Positions 11,096 through 21,648 of a stretch of 64,000 bases of DNA are shown here, one piece after another. Origin of the DNA: Ulota crispa (Eukaryota; Streptophyta; Bryopsida; Orthotrichales; Orthotrichaceae); NCBI GenBank assembly GCA_963920765.1, contig OY987244.1, positions 19,882,358 to 19,946,357 of the forward strand, given 5' to 3'. Numbering within the stretch: the stretch's first letter is position 1; every line of letters starts with the position of its first letter. Position numbers and translations under genes: made by a program. A model generated the notes under the pieces. That model saw only the letters and a program-made list of their open reading frames with translations, was not told the DNA's origin and ran no database searches.

Positions 11096-11725
11096 AAGAT
11101 TGACCTTTGTAACAATTGCGGTAATCTCAGGATCAGAGTTTGAGTGATTACTACCAAAGTTATCAGGGGTGGTGAAGTTGTCGACATAGTTGATTGTGTT
11201 GGACTAGGAATTGGTTGCATGAGCCTAGAAGTTGGCACGGCGTTTCTTAAGCTCAGCAGACAATTCCGGGCAGATCCAGAGCCAGTGGTCGGGCTTGTTG
11301 CAGTAGTGGCAAGTGGTGCTTGTTTTGCGCTGGCGAGGACGAGTAGAGGTGCCAAACTTCTACACTAGAGTCTTCACCATGAGCGCCTCGGTGTCGGTCT
11401 TCTTTTGCCGCATGCCACGCCAAAGGTTGTCTTGGAGGAGTATGCTCATGACTTCAGGCAGTGGAGAAAGTTGGGTCCATACATGAGAGTATTAGCGAGT
11501 GATTCATGGGTGTCAGGAAGCGCCATGAGGAATTGCTCCACCAGCTCTGCATTAGAAATCTTCTCGCCTATGCCTGCAAGGTCGGTGATGATGGTCTGAA
11601 GTTCTTGCAAAAACAAGGGGACTGACTGACTAGGTTCTAGCTTCAAGTTTGTAAGTTTGCGCCTGAGCAAAAGCTTCCTAGAGTTGTTTGTGCTAGAGTA
11701 GAGTGTTTGGAGAGTGGTCCAACAT
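11096..11725 (-). pseudogene. copia gag, C-terminal part with zinc knuckle
   Basis: Near the 11725 end the minus strand reads CWTTLQTLYSSTNNSRKL then RRKLTNLKLEPSQSVPLF, and EQFLMALPDTHESLA, the usual copia gag (UBN2-type) core. Further left a CCHC knuckle, CHYCNKPDHWLWIC (C-x2-C-x4-H-x4-C), lies at about 11267-11312 in a shifted frame. It joins the gag start at 14887-15208 when the 11726-14886 insertion is removed. Confidence 0.8.
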
Positions 11726-14700
11726 TGTGAGTCCCAGATTTAGCACCAAAAGTCCTGAATTCATTTTTCGTTTTACTTAGCTTTGAGATCACATCAATAT
11801 AAGTGGAATAGCCATTTATGTTGATTTAGAGTAGTTAGATCAAATGGTTAGCGGTACGCCATTTATCCTACTGCATTTGGTGAGTCATTAGGAGCGATTG
11901 GTGAGATTTTAATAGTTTTTAGTTAGTTTGAGTGACACACATTCATGGGGCTTGAGATCTCCTCTAAAAGTCCCCACTAACCTAATTAGAGAAGGTTAGT
12001 TTAGGGCTGCTACTATGGCCAATGGCCACATTATCCAGCTCACATGTCCCATCACTAGATTATTTGGTGCGTCTATACCCAAGGTGTCCAATACCTTTTG
12101 CTCCATAGAGAGCGTGATTCCAAGCGGTCAACCCTACTAGGCTACTAGTTGACCCTGGTGAAAGGAGGTTGACAAATGGCAATAAAATGCCACCAAAATT
12201 TGTGGAAGAGTTTCTCAAGGATTTATGAAGATCCCCCAAGTTTCAAGTCATTTCGATAGCAGCAAGGCCTTGAACAACAATATCCATCCAATTTCAAGTA
12301 GGCACTTGACATCCAATTTCCAGATATCATTCATTTGGAACCCCATGGACAGAAACAAGGAGTGTTTCCCGGCTTCCCCGACAATGTTGGAAGACCTTGG
12401 GAAGTCAATTTCTCATTCTTGGGATGAATTTCCAATTCTGGATTTTTCATCTATCCACCTCTAACCCTTCATTCAAGTTTCCTGACGCCCTGTAGCTTGG
12501 AATTGGGAGTATGAACAACCAAAACCGGCTATTTTGGGTCTAAGGAATCCAATGCCACTATTTGTTTGTTTTTTTGGAGCCACGCTGCAAAAGTTATGGC
12601 AAATTCATCTAGATTTCATCCGTTTTTTAGTTTTCTTAGATTTTAGGTAGATTTCAAGGGATCTATGGATCTCCTAGATAGAGGGCCAAGGTATCCTCCC
12701 CCAAATGTGTAAAGGGAGGTCCACTTCCTCCCCAAACAACAATTGTCCTCTTTTTTTGGTTACCAACTCTTGCCTTTTTCCTTGGATCACTTGTACTCTC
12801 TCCAAGGTCTTTTTTGTCACCTGCCCTTGTCCACTCCAAGCATTAGATAGTTAAAACTTGTTTGCATTACTTTGAGTCCTACAAGCCCCTAGGAAGTTGG
12901 ATTAAGACTTGGTAATGCTGCTCTTCCATACTTCTTAGAAGTCCTAATTAAGCATTGAAGTCACCATGTCAGCCCTCAAGGTTGCTAATCAGGAGAGGAG
13001 TATTCAGTATTTAGAGCCAGCTTACCATTGCATTACCAAAACTCTCCCATCATATCAGAACAAGCCCTCCTAGCAGCTCCTTTGGAATCATCTTAGCTCA
13101 ACTTTGGCCAGTTGATCCGATTCCTCTTGTAGCTCTTTGAGAAGCCACTAAGTCTCTAGATTCTCTCAGCTTGAGGCCTAGCCTCGCTCATAGATTCTTT
13201 GGCTTGTGGCACTACTAGCCGCCCAAACTCCCCACATTCTATTGTGAAGACGCAACCTGGATTCCACCCCTTGAAATTCCAAGGCTGACACCCCACACTG
13301 CTCTCGAGCTCTAGCCAAACCTTCACTTTTTCGAATTCTCTGCTAGCACCAGCGTGCTCTCAAGCTTTAGCTAGCTTTACTCTCTCAGAATTCTTTGCTA
13401 GTAACCGGCCTGCTCACCGATCTTGAGCTAGCGCTCACTTTTTAGAATTCTCTGCTAGCAACCAGCCCTGTTTATCAAGCTCGAGCTAGCCCTCACTTCT
13501 CAAAATTCTCTACTAGTAACCAACCTGCTCACTGAGCTCTAGCTAGCTCTCACTTCTCAAAATTCTCTGCTAGCAACTAGCCCTACTCATCAAGCCCTCG
13601 GTCAAGCCCTCACTTCTCAGCATTCTCTGCCAGTCACTCGCATTGCTCTCGAGATCTAGCAGCCCTCACTCTTAGAATTCTCTTTTGTGACCAGTATTGC
13701 TCATCGAGCCCTAGCTTAGTCCTTACTCTCATAATTCTCTACGTGACTAGCATTGCTCATTGAGCTCTCAGCTGGCCCTCACTCTTAGAATTCTCTGCCG
13801 TGACCAGCATTGGCCATCAAGCCCTAGCTTAGTCCTTACTATCAGAATTCTCTACATGACTAGCATTGCTCATCGAGCTCTCGGCCAGCCCTCACTCTCA
13901 CAATTCTTGGTGTGACCAGCATTGCTCTCGAGCTTGAGCCTCAGCCCTCACTCTCAAAATTCTCTGCTGTGACCAGTAGTGCCCTTCGGGTACCCAGCAC
14001 CCTCTTGAATTCCAACTCCCACTCTTCCCAGTCTCACGGCAGCGCCGTTGGTACCCAAGCTTGCCAATACCCAAGCCGCCGATACCCGACCTCCGGCCCT
14101 TGGATCTAGCCTTGTAGCCTTGAACTTTGGCCCCCTTGCCAGCAGGTTTGGCCTTACATATCAAGGATTTTTCTTGACTTTTGATGGTAGCTTTGGGAGC
14201 TCTTAAATGTCCTCACCCATTTTTTGGATTAACATGATAGTTTAACAATTGCTCCAAAGTAAGGGAGGACCCTTATTTTGTTGGATTAGAACTTGTGTCA
14301 TAGTGGATCCACCAACCGATAATCCCTCACATTTGACCCATTGGAAGAATTAAGAGATATTTCCTTACATTGAAGACTTTATTGTGCTCTGTCAAAGAAG
14401 GAGAGACCCTCCAAAACGTTGGAATTTGGAAACCGGTTTATGTAGTGATTATTCATCACATTACTATAAACTAAACCGGTACGATAAGAAAGGTTGATCT
14501 AGCAACCCACTTGAGTGTTGTGATTATTTGTTCCTAAAATAGAGTTATTATTTGTTGATCTAGCACCACTATATCACCTAAGGATGGAGGCCATTTATGA
14601 CCAAGACCTAGGGTATGAGAACCCCATGATGAGGCATGATTACTTACGTCACCATTTCAATTAACCATGAGACCCCACGTGAGAAATATTAAGTAAAATT

Positions 14701-14886
14701 GCCCTTCTCTTTGTTCATCATTGTATGTTGTAGGCTTGTTAGTAAAGATCCATTGCTTGGAAGGCATTTGTAGTTGGAAATCTACAACCAAACCCACCCT
14801 CTTGCTATTATAGCTCATTTCCTAGTTGTGTTAGAACCCGGTTGTACTTGCACTTACTTCTTGAGGGGGAGGTTTGAGCATTCTCA
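11726..14886. mobile_element. 3161-bp TG...CA element, probable solo LTR (copy 2)
   Basis: It starts TGTGAGTCCCAG and ends GAGCATTCTCA, and shares both flanking segments with copy 1 (2414-6400). The supposed 5-bp duplication is degraded: AACAT (11721-11725) versus AGCAC (14887-14891), with both differences being transitions. It splits the copia gag frame between the tokens LAKC and WTTLQ. It has no coding domains. The duplication is more decayed than that of copy 1, which suggests an older insertion. Confidence 0.7.
13310..13990. repeat. minisatellite, about 58-bp period
   Basis: This is a tandem array in solo LTR copy 2, with units carrying GAATTCTCTGCTAGCAACCAG and CTCGAGCTAGCCCTCACT-like blocks. 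Repeats of AATTCTCTGCTAG lie near 13332, 13445 and 13560, with intermediate variants. The unit is unlike the 80-bp unit at the corresponding place in copy 1. Confidence 0.8.
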
Positions 14887-15208
14887 AGCACTTAGCTAGA
14901 TCTGTGAAGTATGCTACATACAATATGACACTGTCTCTGACAGACAAAGATAAGACGGTGAGCACCTTGCGCTTCTCAAGGGCCAGAGCAGCGACTTTTG
15001 GGGGTTCAGTAGGAGCTACACCTCCAACTTCCGGCTCAACTAACTTCCAGCAATCCTCACGGATCAGGACATTTCGGATCTTGAAGCGCCAAACATTGTA
15101 CTTTGACACACCTTTGAGCTTGGACGCATTGCCCCCAAAGCAATCACAAAAGGCCATCTGGAGATACTGGAACGGAAAAATGAGACTTACGGGATTTGTT
15201 GGACTCAT
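14887..15208 (-). pseudogene. copia gag, N-terminal part
   Basis: On the minus strand: KLKGVSKYNVWRFKIRNVLI, CWKLVEP and SVRDSVILYVA, matching the start of copia gag proteins (usual core L-x-G-x-N-Y-x-x-W). It begins about 55 bp downstream of the primer binding site. The tail beyond YFTDLAKC, reading into 14831, belongs to the inserted LTR. The plus-strand ORF 14874-15230 is its shadow. Confidence 0.8.
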
Positions 15209-15264
15209 TATTGGATCTGAAAAGAATTAAGAGAAAAAAGATTGAGGCAAGAGGATTCGAGGGA

Positions 15265-15589
15265 TGGAACCTGCGATGATACCATGTAGAAATAGTAGGA
15301 ACTACTTGCCAGTTTCCCTGAGCTACTCTGATAACAGATAATTCTACAGTGTAAGATCCTACATCTTATACTACTCAAAGCCTAACGCCCCACTAACTAA
15401 AGTACTCAAGTGTTTGAGCTGTGGCTGCCAGATGGCAACCCACTCCATCCTAAGGGCGACCCCCATTACTTCCATTAGGTCATCAGTTGATGACCGCAGT
15501 ACCATGTCCTTTATTGAGAATCCTAGTACATGGAGAGAACTGTGAGGCCGGATATCAATATCCTTGACGTGTGATATCTTGCTTCAACA
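15265..15589 (-). mobile_element. copia primer binding site and 5' LTR
   Basis: Read on the minus strand, TGGTATCATCGCAGG (within 15265-15284) resembles the initiator-Met tRNA binding site TGGTATCAGAGC of plant copia elements. It abuts DNA that on the plus strand starts TGTAGAAATAG (15285) and reaches CAACA at 15589, so TGT...ACA ends of an LTR of about 305 bp are plausible. The partner LTR is missing, so the outer limit is inferred. Confidence 0.6.
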
Positions 15590-15590
15590 A

Positions 15591-16008
15591 TTCTCTCAGT
15601 TGCAATCGGTTGCAATCCTTGCTTGCACCTAGCAGCCAATGTTTGCCAAACATTTGTAGATCACACACTATCAAGGAACAATCACTTATCTTTTGCTCAC
15701 AAGTGTACCACTTTAGAACTTCTACCTCACACGCTCATTGGTCACGTCTCACTGATGGATGTACATTGCGCACCATCTAAACAATATTCAACAACTATTT
15801 ATAAATCAACTTGTGTTGGAAGACGGTGCACAATGTACGTCCATGAGTGAGACGTGACCAATGAGCATGTGAGGTAGAAGTTCTAAAGTGGTACACTTGT
15901 GAACAAAAGATAAGTGATTGTTCCTTGATAGTGTGTGATCTACAATTGTTTGGCAAACATTGGCTGCTAGATGCAAGCAAGGGTTGCAACTGATTGCAAC
16001 TGAGAGAA
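15591..16008. mobile_element. 418-bp hairpin (foldback) element
   Basis: The left arm 15591-15778 and right arm 15821-16008 are near-perfect inverted repeats (about 188 bp each) around a 42-bp loop. Tips are TTCTCTCAGTTGCAATC and its complement. CAA flanks both sides, possibly a 3-bp duplication. Look-alike ORFs on both strands (15571-15850, 15795-16060) encode the same peptide from each arm and are not genes. It directly abuts the copia LTR end. Confidence 0.8.
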
Positions 16009-16344
16009 CAAGGGTCATGACCTCATGACAAGTTGGCAATGATGTTGATGCTGGCTTCAATTGCTTGCGCCTTCAATAGTTGCAAAATTCATTGAGGTGA
16101 TCAGGTTTTGTTACCCAAATTGTAATTACTTTGAAATTGTTACCCAAACTATAATTTCTTTTGTTTTTGTTACTCATTTTGTAATTTCCCCTTTTTTGTT
16201 TTATTGTTTGTTTGTTTACTTTTGCAATATTAATACTATAATTCTATTTATCATATTTGTTATTCATGATTTGTCCATGTGTGTACACTTCTGCAAACAT
16301 GGTGTGGTATAAGTGTGTTACTATTGCTTTAATGGGGAAAAGCT

Positions 16345-17279
16345 TTAACCCCTAAAGCACTAAGCTCAAGTTTTCACCAAAATTGCTCCAAAACTGCCAT
16401 TCTAGTACAAGTACCAAATCTTAACAAAAAAACTTTTTTGACAAATGTAACCATAAGATCTTGTACTACACTAGTATCAAAAGATGCAAAAAAAATCAAG
16501 AGTTTTCACATTATAGATTGTTAGATATTTGAATTTGAATTTACAAAAAGCCATTTTTTGTCTCTGCAAAAATCTGAGCAGGTGCACTTCACAAGGTCAT
16601 ATTTTTGTATGAAAAAATTCCAAAGTGGTTGTAGTTTTTTGGATTTATTCTTCAAAGCAAGTTGGGTACACACTTGAAATTTTCAAATCATTTGGAATTG
16701 TAAAATTCATGGAAAAAAAACGGTAAGTAAATAGAAGTAGAGAATGATTCAAACCACTAAATTCTTAAGAACTGGATTATGGAAATGAGAAATTCCAATT
16801 CCAATGGTGATGATGTTGTGATAAACAATCTACATCTTTTGGTTTTTTTTTTGTTTTTGTTCTAAAATATTGAAAATTGAGTAAATTAATGGACTTCAAA
16901 GTTTATTTTAGAGTAGAGAATCCATAACTACCCACAAACAAAATCTCCTCATAACTTTCATCTCATTGATAAACATGAAATGATTCAAAGCTTCCCAAGT
17001 ACATATAAATCTAAAGAACCAATTGCAAAAAACAAAATTCAAACAATGTAATTTTTGAAAAAGTATTTGGACTGCCCTCTGAGCAAAGAAAACTACATAT
17101 CATGCAATAACTTTTGAACCAAGAAGTCAAAAGTTATGAAAATTGTTGGGCCTTAAAGCTACTCCTTGGACATATCATGTGTGAAAATTTCAAAGAAAAA
17201 AAAATGAAAACCTCATTGATAGTGAGTTGCCCAAAATTTCTATGTTGCCAAAAATGAGTGTTCAGGCTTTAGGAGTTAA
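16345..17279 (-). mobile_element. TTAA-flanked MITE, copy A
   Basis: It starts TTAACCCCTAAAGCACTAAG and ends GGCTTTAGGAGTTAA; 935 bp. The interior shares long stretches with copies B, D, E, L, N and O, for example the CTCATAACTTTCATCTCATT block. It has no transposase ORF. Strand is given relative to copy B. Confidence 0.75.
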
Positions 17280-18470
17280 TTCATGTTGATCAAAAAATTT
17301 ACTCCAAAGAGGGCTAAAGCCTATTGACCTTATCAAGTAGCTAGGGACCAAAAAAACTACTTTTCAAACTTTGAACATTATATTGCTTCAATTTTTGCAA
17401 GCAATCAAATGGGCTGAATTTTTTTGCACACATTACATAAATATAGTACTACAGTTTAATATGGTTAAATTTTCAAAAGTAGGTTGCAATATTCATTTTA
17501 CATCAACACACTACAAAAACACAATTTTTGACAATTAGTTTGTGAACACACCCCTTGGGCCTTTGGGCCTTTGGGTCTTTGGGGTCGAACCTGTTCATAC
17601 TTTGACGAGGATTGAAATATGGTTCACCTTGCTGCCGGCCTTCTCTCGGGTTCCTTCTAAATTACACTCCCATGTCAATGCCGATGTTGGCTTTCGTTCT
17701 TGCCCTTGTTTGTTGAGTTTTTCAACACCCAAAAATCTTAAACATTCTGCCCTCTGGATTGTGCTTGGGAAATTTCCCATCCCTGCTAAATGTTAATGCC
17801 CTTCTTTGGAAGTTGCGGTGGAGAACCGGGTGGAGAACTTCCAACCCTGCTGCTGAATAGTGAAATGCTGGCTTCCACTTTGACAAAATGCTTAATAGTA
17901 TTATAACAATGGGGAACATACACACACTAAAGTTATGGGCATGGTGTTCTCAGGCGGAGGTCCTCTATCAAATCTCCACTCGCGTTATCCAGAGCGCCTG
18001 CATTCTGAAAGCACCAAACCTTGAACCCTGCCACATCCCTGTTGCTCAAGGTTTGATGGAGTTTTTTTTAGGTGTAGTGGGTCCCGAGACGGAAGACTTT
18101 TACCATTGCTCTCAGCTCCTTCAACATTGACATGCTCTACCGGTTTCAATGCAACGTTTCAAATGGTCGCGCAAATCGATGGCGTACTTTCGAACCTTCG
18201 AGCGCAACTCCAACCGATAACTTCTACCACCAAACTTTCAAAACACGCAAAGAGTTGTGTTGGCAGAATCCTTGTCCACGCAATTAGGGATTGCACCAGT
18301 GACGTACAGTGCGCTTGCGAATCGATCTCTCTTGCCATATGGACTGAAGCATCTGCTAGCAACAGTTTCTCCTCCATGGCCGTCGTCACTACTCAAACGA
18401 GGTTCGACTTTTTTAGGTAGATCGTTTCTGTGGGCTAGTGTAAATCTCATCGGTGGTTGAGATACAGGCC
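17280..18470. other. upstream region of the 18471 gene
   Basis: A short tandem run of CCTTTGGG units lies at about 17547-17583. From about 17600 the base composition rises toward that of the following gene. Several ORFs overlap on both strands (for example 17888-18130, 18106-18420 and, on minus, 18159-18389). None has a recognisable domain or a clear splice link, and I read this as promoter and 5' leader. Confidence 0.3.
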
Positions 18471-19811
18471 ATGGGAAATATCTTGCAGTCCGTGGATCTT
18501 CAAGGTGGTCTGTTATGGTTCCAGTTTGCATATGCGATTTGGCAGTTTTTTAGAATGGCCAAGTATTTTCGGCTCCCGTATGCTTTCCTCGCCCATACCT
18601 TCATGTGGCTCATTGGCAGATGGGGTTGTCCATTTACGTCCCGAACCTACATTGTGCTGGTCCAAGAGAAGACCAACTTCTACGTCCCTCGTGAACAGCA
18701 AGACAGGATTTTAGAAAAATGTGGTAGTTCTGTTGTGGAAGAATATCGAGATGGCGTGCCTTCCCATTTACGGTGCCTGCACATAAAGGCTGTAGATTAC
18801 AAGCTGTGTGGCACAAAATATGACATTGAAAACAATTTTGTGTGGAACTATTTGCGAGACAACCCGGATTGCTTCGCTGTTGCGGCAGACCTGCTTTGGC
18901 CGGGATTCGCTATTCTGGATCGGATAAGTGTGCTGGATGGGTTGAAGATGATTTACCAGGGGGACTACATTCCGAATACTCGTAAGACCAGATTTCTGGC
19001 GGTGCCGGATCGAGAGAGAGAACTCAACCAGAACGTTTCACGAGTCCTCGCCACCATCCCTTTGATGGCGCAGGCGAAGGGCTACGACAGCCTGTCTCTG
19101 TGGCTGAGCATTGCCATCATCGTCATCGATCAGTGCTCGCTGCTTTTGAACGGAGTCTGGGTGGTGTTTAAGAAAGCGTGCGTCCATCTCTTCAAGATTG
19201 CCATGCTCAAGTCAAGGTTTCAGCCTGGCACGAGAGAGCTGATTTGCACCTTTTTTTCGACTTTCAGCAAACAACTGATGTTCGGTGACCAGATTCGGAA
19301 GAACTTTGTACGAGTGAGGAAGGGTGACAAGGTGTACACCAAGTCGCCGTTCAACCTCGCTGACTTCGATTTCATCAGAGAACCACCGCCTTTGGAGAGT
19401 GCGAAAAAAGAGCCTAGGCCTTACACTGAAGAGGAGTTTGGGATATTCAGAGAATCCAATGGGAAAACACACGAGTTCCCCGATGGAATTGGTGTTCGGA
19501 GTTACTACATCGATGATTCTCGAGTAGACGTGATATTCACGGAGGACGGTGGGTTCTACAATTATCTAAATAATGTGGCTGTTCATTTGGGAGGATGGTA
19601 TAATAATGCGGATTCAGAAAATTCGCCTGAGAATTTTGATGATTTCTTAGACCTTTTACAGATCATGGAGGAGATGCAAATGCTTCCTATCCGTCAAACC
19701 GAGGAAGACCAGTTGCAAAGCTTGCATTTCAATATGTTGTTTCTTGTGGGCTCAAGTCCAAGGGATCTCACCTTCTTGGTTGCAAAGAAAGGTGGTATTA
19801 TTGGAGGATGA
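18471..19811 (+). CDS. unknown plant protein, 446 aa, putative membrane protein
   Basis: This is an intact single-exon ORF with composition clearly less AT-rich than its surroundings. I chose the ATG at 18471 (context GGCCATGGG) over an in-frame GTG at 18453. I do not recognise the family. Visible: an MGN start that could be N-myristoylated (inference); hydrophobic segments at about residues 13-30 (LLWFQFAYAIWQFF), 36-50 (PYAFLAHTFMWLIG) and 207-233 (LSLWLSIAIIVIDQCSLLL), so membrane association is likely; a soluble middle with Cys/Trp-rich segments; and an acidic, Tyr/Asn-rich C-terminal half (300-446) with PYTEEEFGIF, a DFDDFLDLLQIMEEM-like acidic helix and the ending LVAKKGGIIGG. No nucleotide-binding, kinase or transposase motif is seen. 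It has no close neighbours in the same orientation. It may be lineage-specific, and an upstream exon cannot be excluded. Confidence 0.65.
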   Translation: MGNILQSVDLQGGLLWFQFAYAIWQFFRMAKYFRLPYAFLAHTFMWLIGRWGCPFTSRTYIVLVQEKTNFYVPREQQDRILEKCGSSVVEEYRDGVPSHLRCLHIKAVDYKLCGTKYDIENNFVWNYLRDNPDCFAVAADLLWPGFAILDRISVLDGLKMIYQGDYIPNTRKTRFLAVPDRERELNQNVSRVLATIPLMAQAKGYDSLSLWLSIAIIVIDQCSLLLNGVWVVFKKACVHLFKIAMLKSRFQPGTRELICTFFSTFSKQLMFGDQIRKNFVRVRKGDKVYTKSPFNLADFDFIREPPPLESAKKEPRPYTEEEFGIFRESNGKTHEFPDGIGVRSYYIDDSRVDVIFTEDGGFYNYLNNVAVHLGGWYNNADSENSPENFDDFLDLLQIMEEMQMLPIRQTEEDQLQSLHFNMLFLVGSSPRDLTFLVAKKGGIIGG

Positions 19812-20436
19812 TGCAATTTAGGGTTTAGATTGAGATGCTATGTTTGGAGACTTGTGTGTTACGTGAAAATCTTGACGTCATTGGGACCCATTTCGCCAGA
19901 GCTTGCCAATTTCATTAGCTACTCCAAAGTGGGTTATTACCCATTAATAACACTTGTGCTTGTTTTGGGCCTTCAACTAAATGTTATAGATTTGAATATT
20001 GTCCAGTTTGCTGGACACTTGGCTTCGTGTTTCGTTAGCCCATTTTGTATAAAGTCGCATGATCCTTCGCGGATATGGTTTTAGACGAACCAACTCTAGC
20101 TTGGGATGTGTTGTGGTGACAGATTTGGTGTACTCGTTGTAAAGTCGATTTCTCTCAGGAAAAAGAACATGGAAGATTTTTCTCACCGCGGAGAGAAACT
20201 GTTCATTCAAGAATTCCCCGTAGATGTGGAATTTTTGAGAAAGCCATCAAGAAAAACCTCACTCTCACGTATTCATTATTTTGGAAAATGTCGGTGTTCT
20301 GGAATGTGATGTACCCATGCTATAATCCAAGGACATTCAAGCGCTGAGATAAACTGTGTTGAGTAGCCCCAATAACCCTCAGAGCTCAACATTCTAGGAC
20401 ATGCACAACTCTAGGATGTCGAGAGTGTCTCAGACG
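19812..20436. other. 3' flank of the 18471 gene
   Basis: Probable 3' UTR and intergenic DNA. I see no repeat copies and no convincing ORF; the short ORFs at 19830-20084 and 20106-20309 lack domain features. Confidence 0.3.
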
Positions 20437-20440
20437 GCTC

Positions 20441-21648
20441 AACACCATATTATGTAATCTGGGTAAAAGGGTACTTTTTGGGATTTTTGAAGGTTCTAGG
20501 TGATCATCTAAAATCAAGCTTTAGAATTTTTTTGGTACACGTGCCCTCACCTAAGAGGAGGAATTTGAGAGGGAAAAAATCTTAGTGGCTCAAACTGAAT
20601 TTGACACCTTCAAATCTGGTTTAAGGTAACTCTTTGTTGTTTTTGGGTTTAACCCCTAAAAGCCCATTGTCCCCTCGGGGGACAAATGGGATTTTGGGCA
20701 GGTACCTATGGCTAACCTACTTTGCGTGATTTTCTGAAACTTTTATTCAAGGTGGGGAATGTGAAGACCTAAGTGCGGGTACAATTTTTTCTCCATTCTG
20801 ACAATTATTGAAGAAGTTATGCATGAATAACTGAAAAACAAGGGAGAATTGGGCAGAAAAAAAAATTGCAACTTTTTTAAATAAAATTTTGAAATTGGTT
20901 CTTTAGATTTTTATGTACTTGGGAAGCTTTGAATCATTCAGTTTTGATAGATGAGATGAAAGTTATGAGAAGTTTTAGTTTGCGGGTAGGTATGGGACTC
21001 CCAAACCTCCATTCTTTTTCCCCCTTGTAAAACTTTTTTCTTTACTTTTTTGAGCTCTTTGTGTATTTGATTTTTGACTTTTTTTTGCAAGTTGTAGTAG
21101 ACTAAGATTCCTTAGTTTTCACCATTTGGATCAAAGTAATTTGGGTTTTTGAATTTTACATAAATCCTCTAATTTTGCCTAGTTTATATGCAAATTTCAT
21201 GACCTTACGGCATTGCAAGATTTTACAAAGTATGATCCACATCTTAATTTCATTTGAAAATTCTCCCACACATACCTAACTTGGTCTTCTACATGGAAAA
21301 AATAAACCTCAACTTTGCGTAGAACAATTTTTTTGATATAGGAGCCATCAAAGGCTTTTGAAATTTCTAGGCAACAGTGAAAAAATCATTTTTTTTCACT
21401 TCAGAGGTGAATATCTCACTCCTCACCATCTAGAATGAGCTAACTTTTTTCTTAAATACCTACCATTGTCTAGGGCAAGATCTTACGGTTGGATTTCCAA
21501 AAATAAATAAAAAATTACATTTCTCCTCACTTCCCCAAAAATGGTAGTTTTGAGTGATCTTCACAAAAAAATGGGCTTGGGCTTTTAGGGGTTAAGGTAG
21601 AGTACAAAATGGTACCTCCCTTTTTCCCAGATTACATAATATGGTGTT
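20441..21648. mobile_element. 4-bp-TSD MITE family, copy 1, split by TTAA element B
   Basis: The ends are perfect inverted repeats of at least 23 bp starting AACACCATATTATGTAATCT. GCTC flanks both sides (20437-20440, 21649-21652). Without the nested element the length is about 260 bp, matching copies at 38616-38873, 35402-35677 and 42849-43104. The interior shares GAATTTG(A) and CTCACCTAAGAGGAGGAATT-like blocks with them. Non-coding. Confidence 0.85.
20649..21595 (+). mobile_element. TTAA-flanked MITE, copy B, nested in the AACACC MITE
   Basis: It starts TTAACCCCTAAAAGCCCATT and ends GCTTTTAGGGGTTAA; 947 bp. The host MITE copy at 38616-38873 has the unoccupied site (GGGTTTAAGGTGG on the minus strand, TTAA at 38668-38671). 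Here the same sequence reads GGGTTTAA, element, TTAAGGTAG. This shows directly that TTAA is the duplicated target. A subterminal palindrome TTGTCCCCTCGGGGGACAA sits at 20667-20685. Confidence 0.9.

Larger units (their letters stand above)
660..15589 (-). mobile_element. decayed, multiply interrupted Ty1/copia retrotransposon
   Basis: Copia order can be read on the minus strand from right to left: LTR, primer binding site, gag, zinc knuckle, protease, GAG-pre-integrase, integrase, reverse transcriptase, RNase H. This order (integrase before RT) defines Ty1/copia. All domains carry stops or frameshifts, and several catalytic residues are changed, so the element is dead. Four insertions split it: 1478-2242, 2414-6400, about 7402-9585 and 11726-14886. 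The coding sequence rejoins across the first, second and fourth of these. A 3' LTR matching 15285-15589 is not visible left of 730, so the left end looks truncated. Confidence 0.9.

Noticed and set aside
15571..16060. ORFs of 64-84 codons on both strands
   Set aside because: Both strands give the same peptide because they read the two arms of one hairpin.
20649..20666. CCCCTAAA at many element ends resembles the plant telomere repeat CCCTAAA
   Set aside because: It occurs once per element end, never in tandem, and always as part of TTAACCCCTAAAGG with an inverse partner. It is a transposon terminus.
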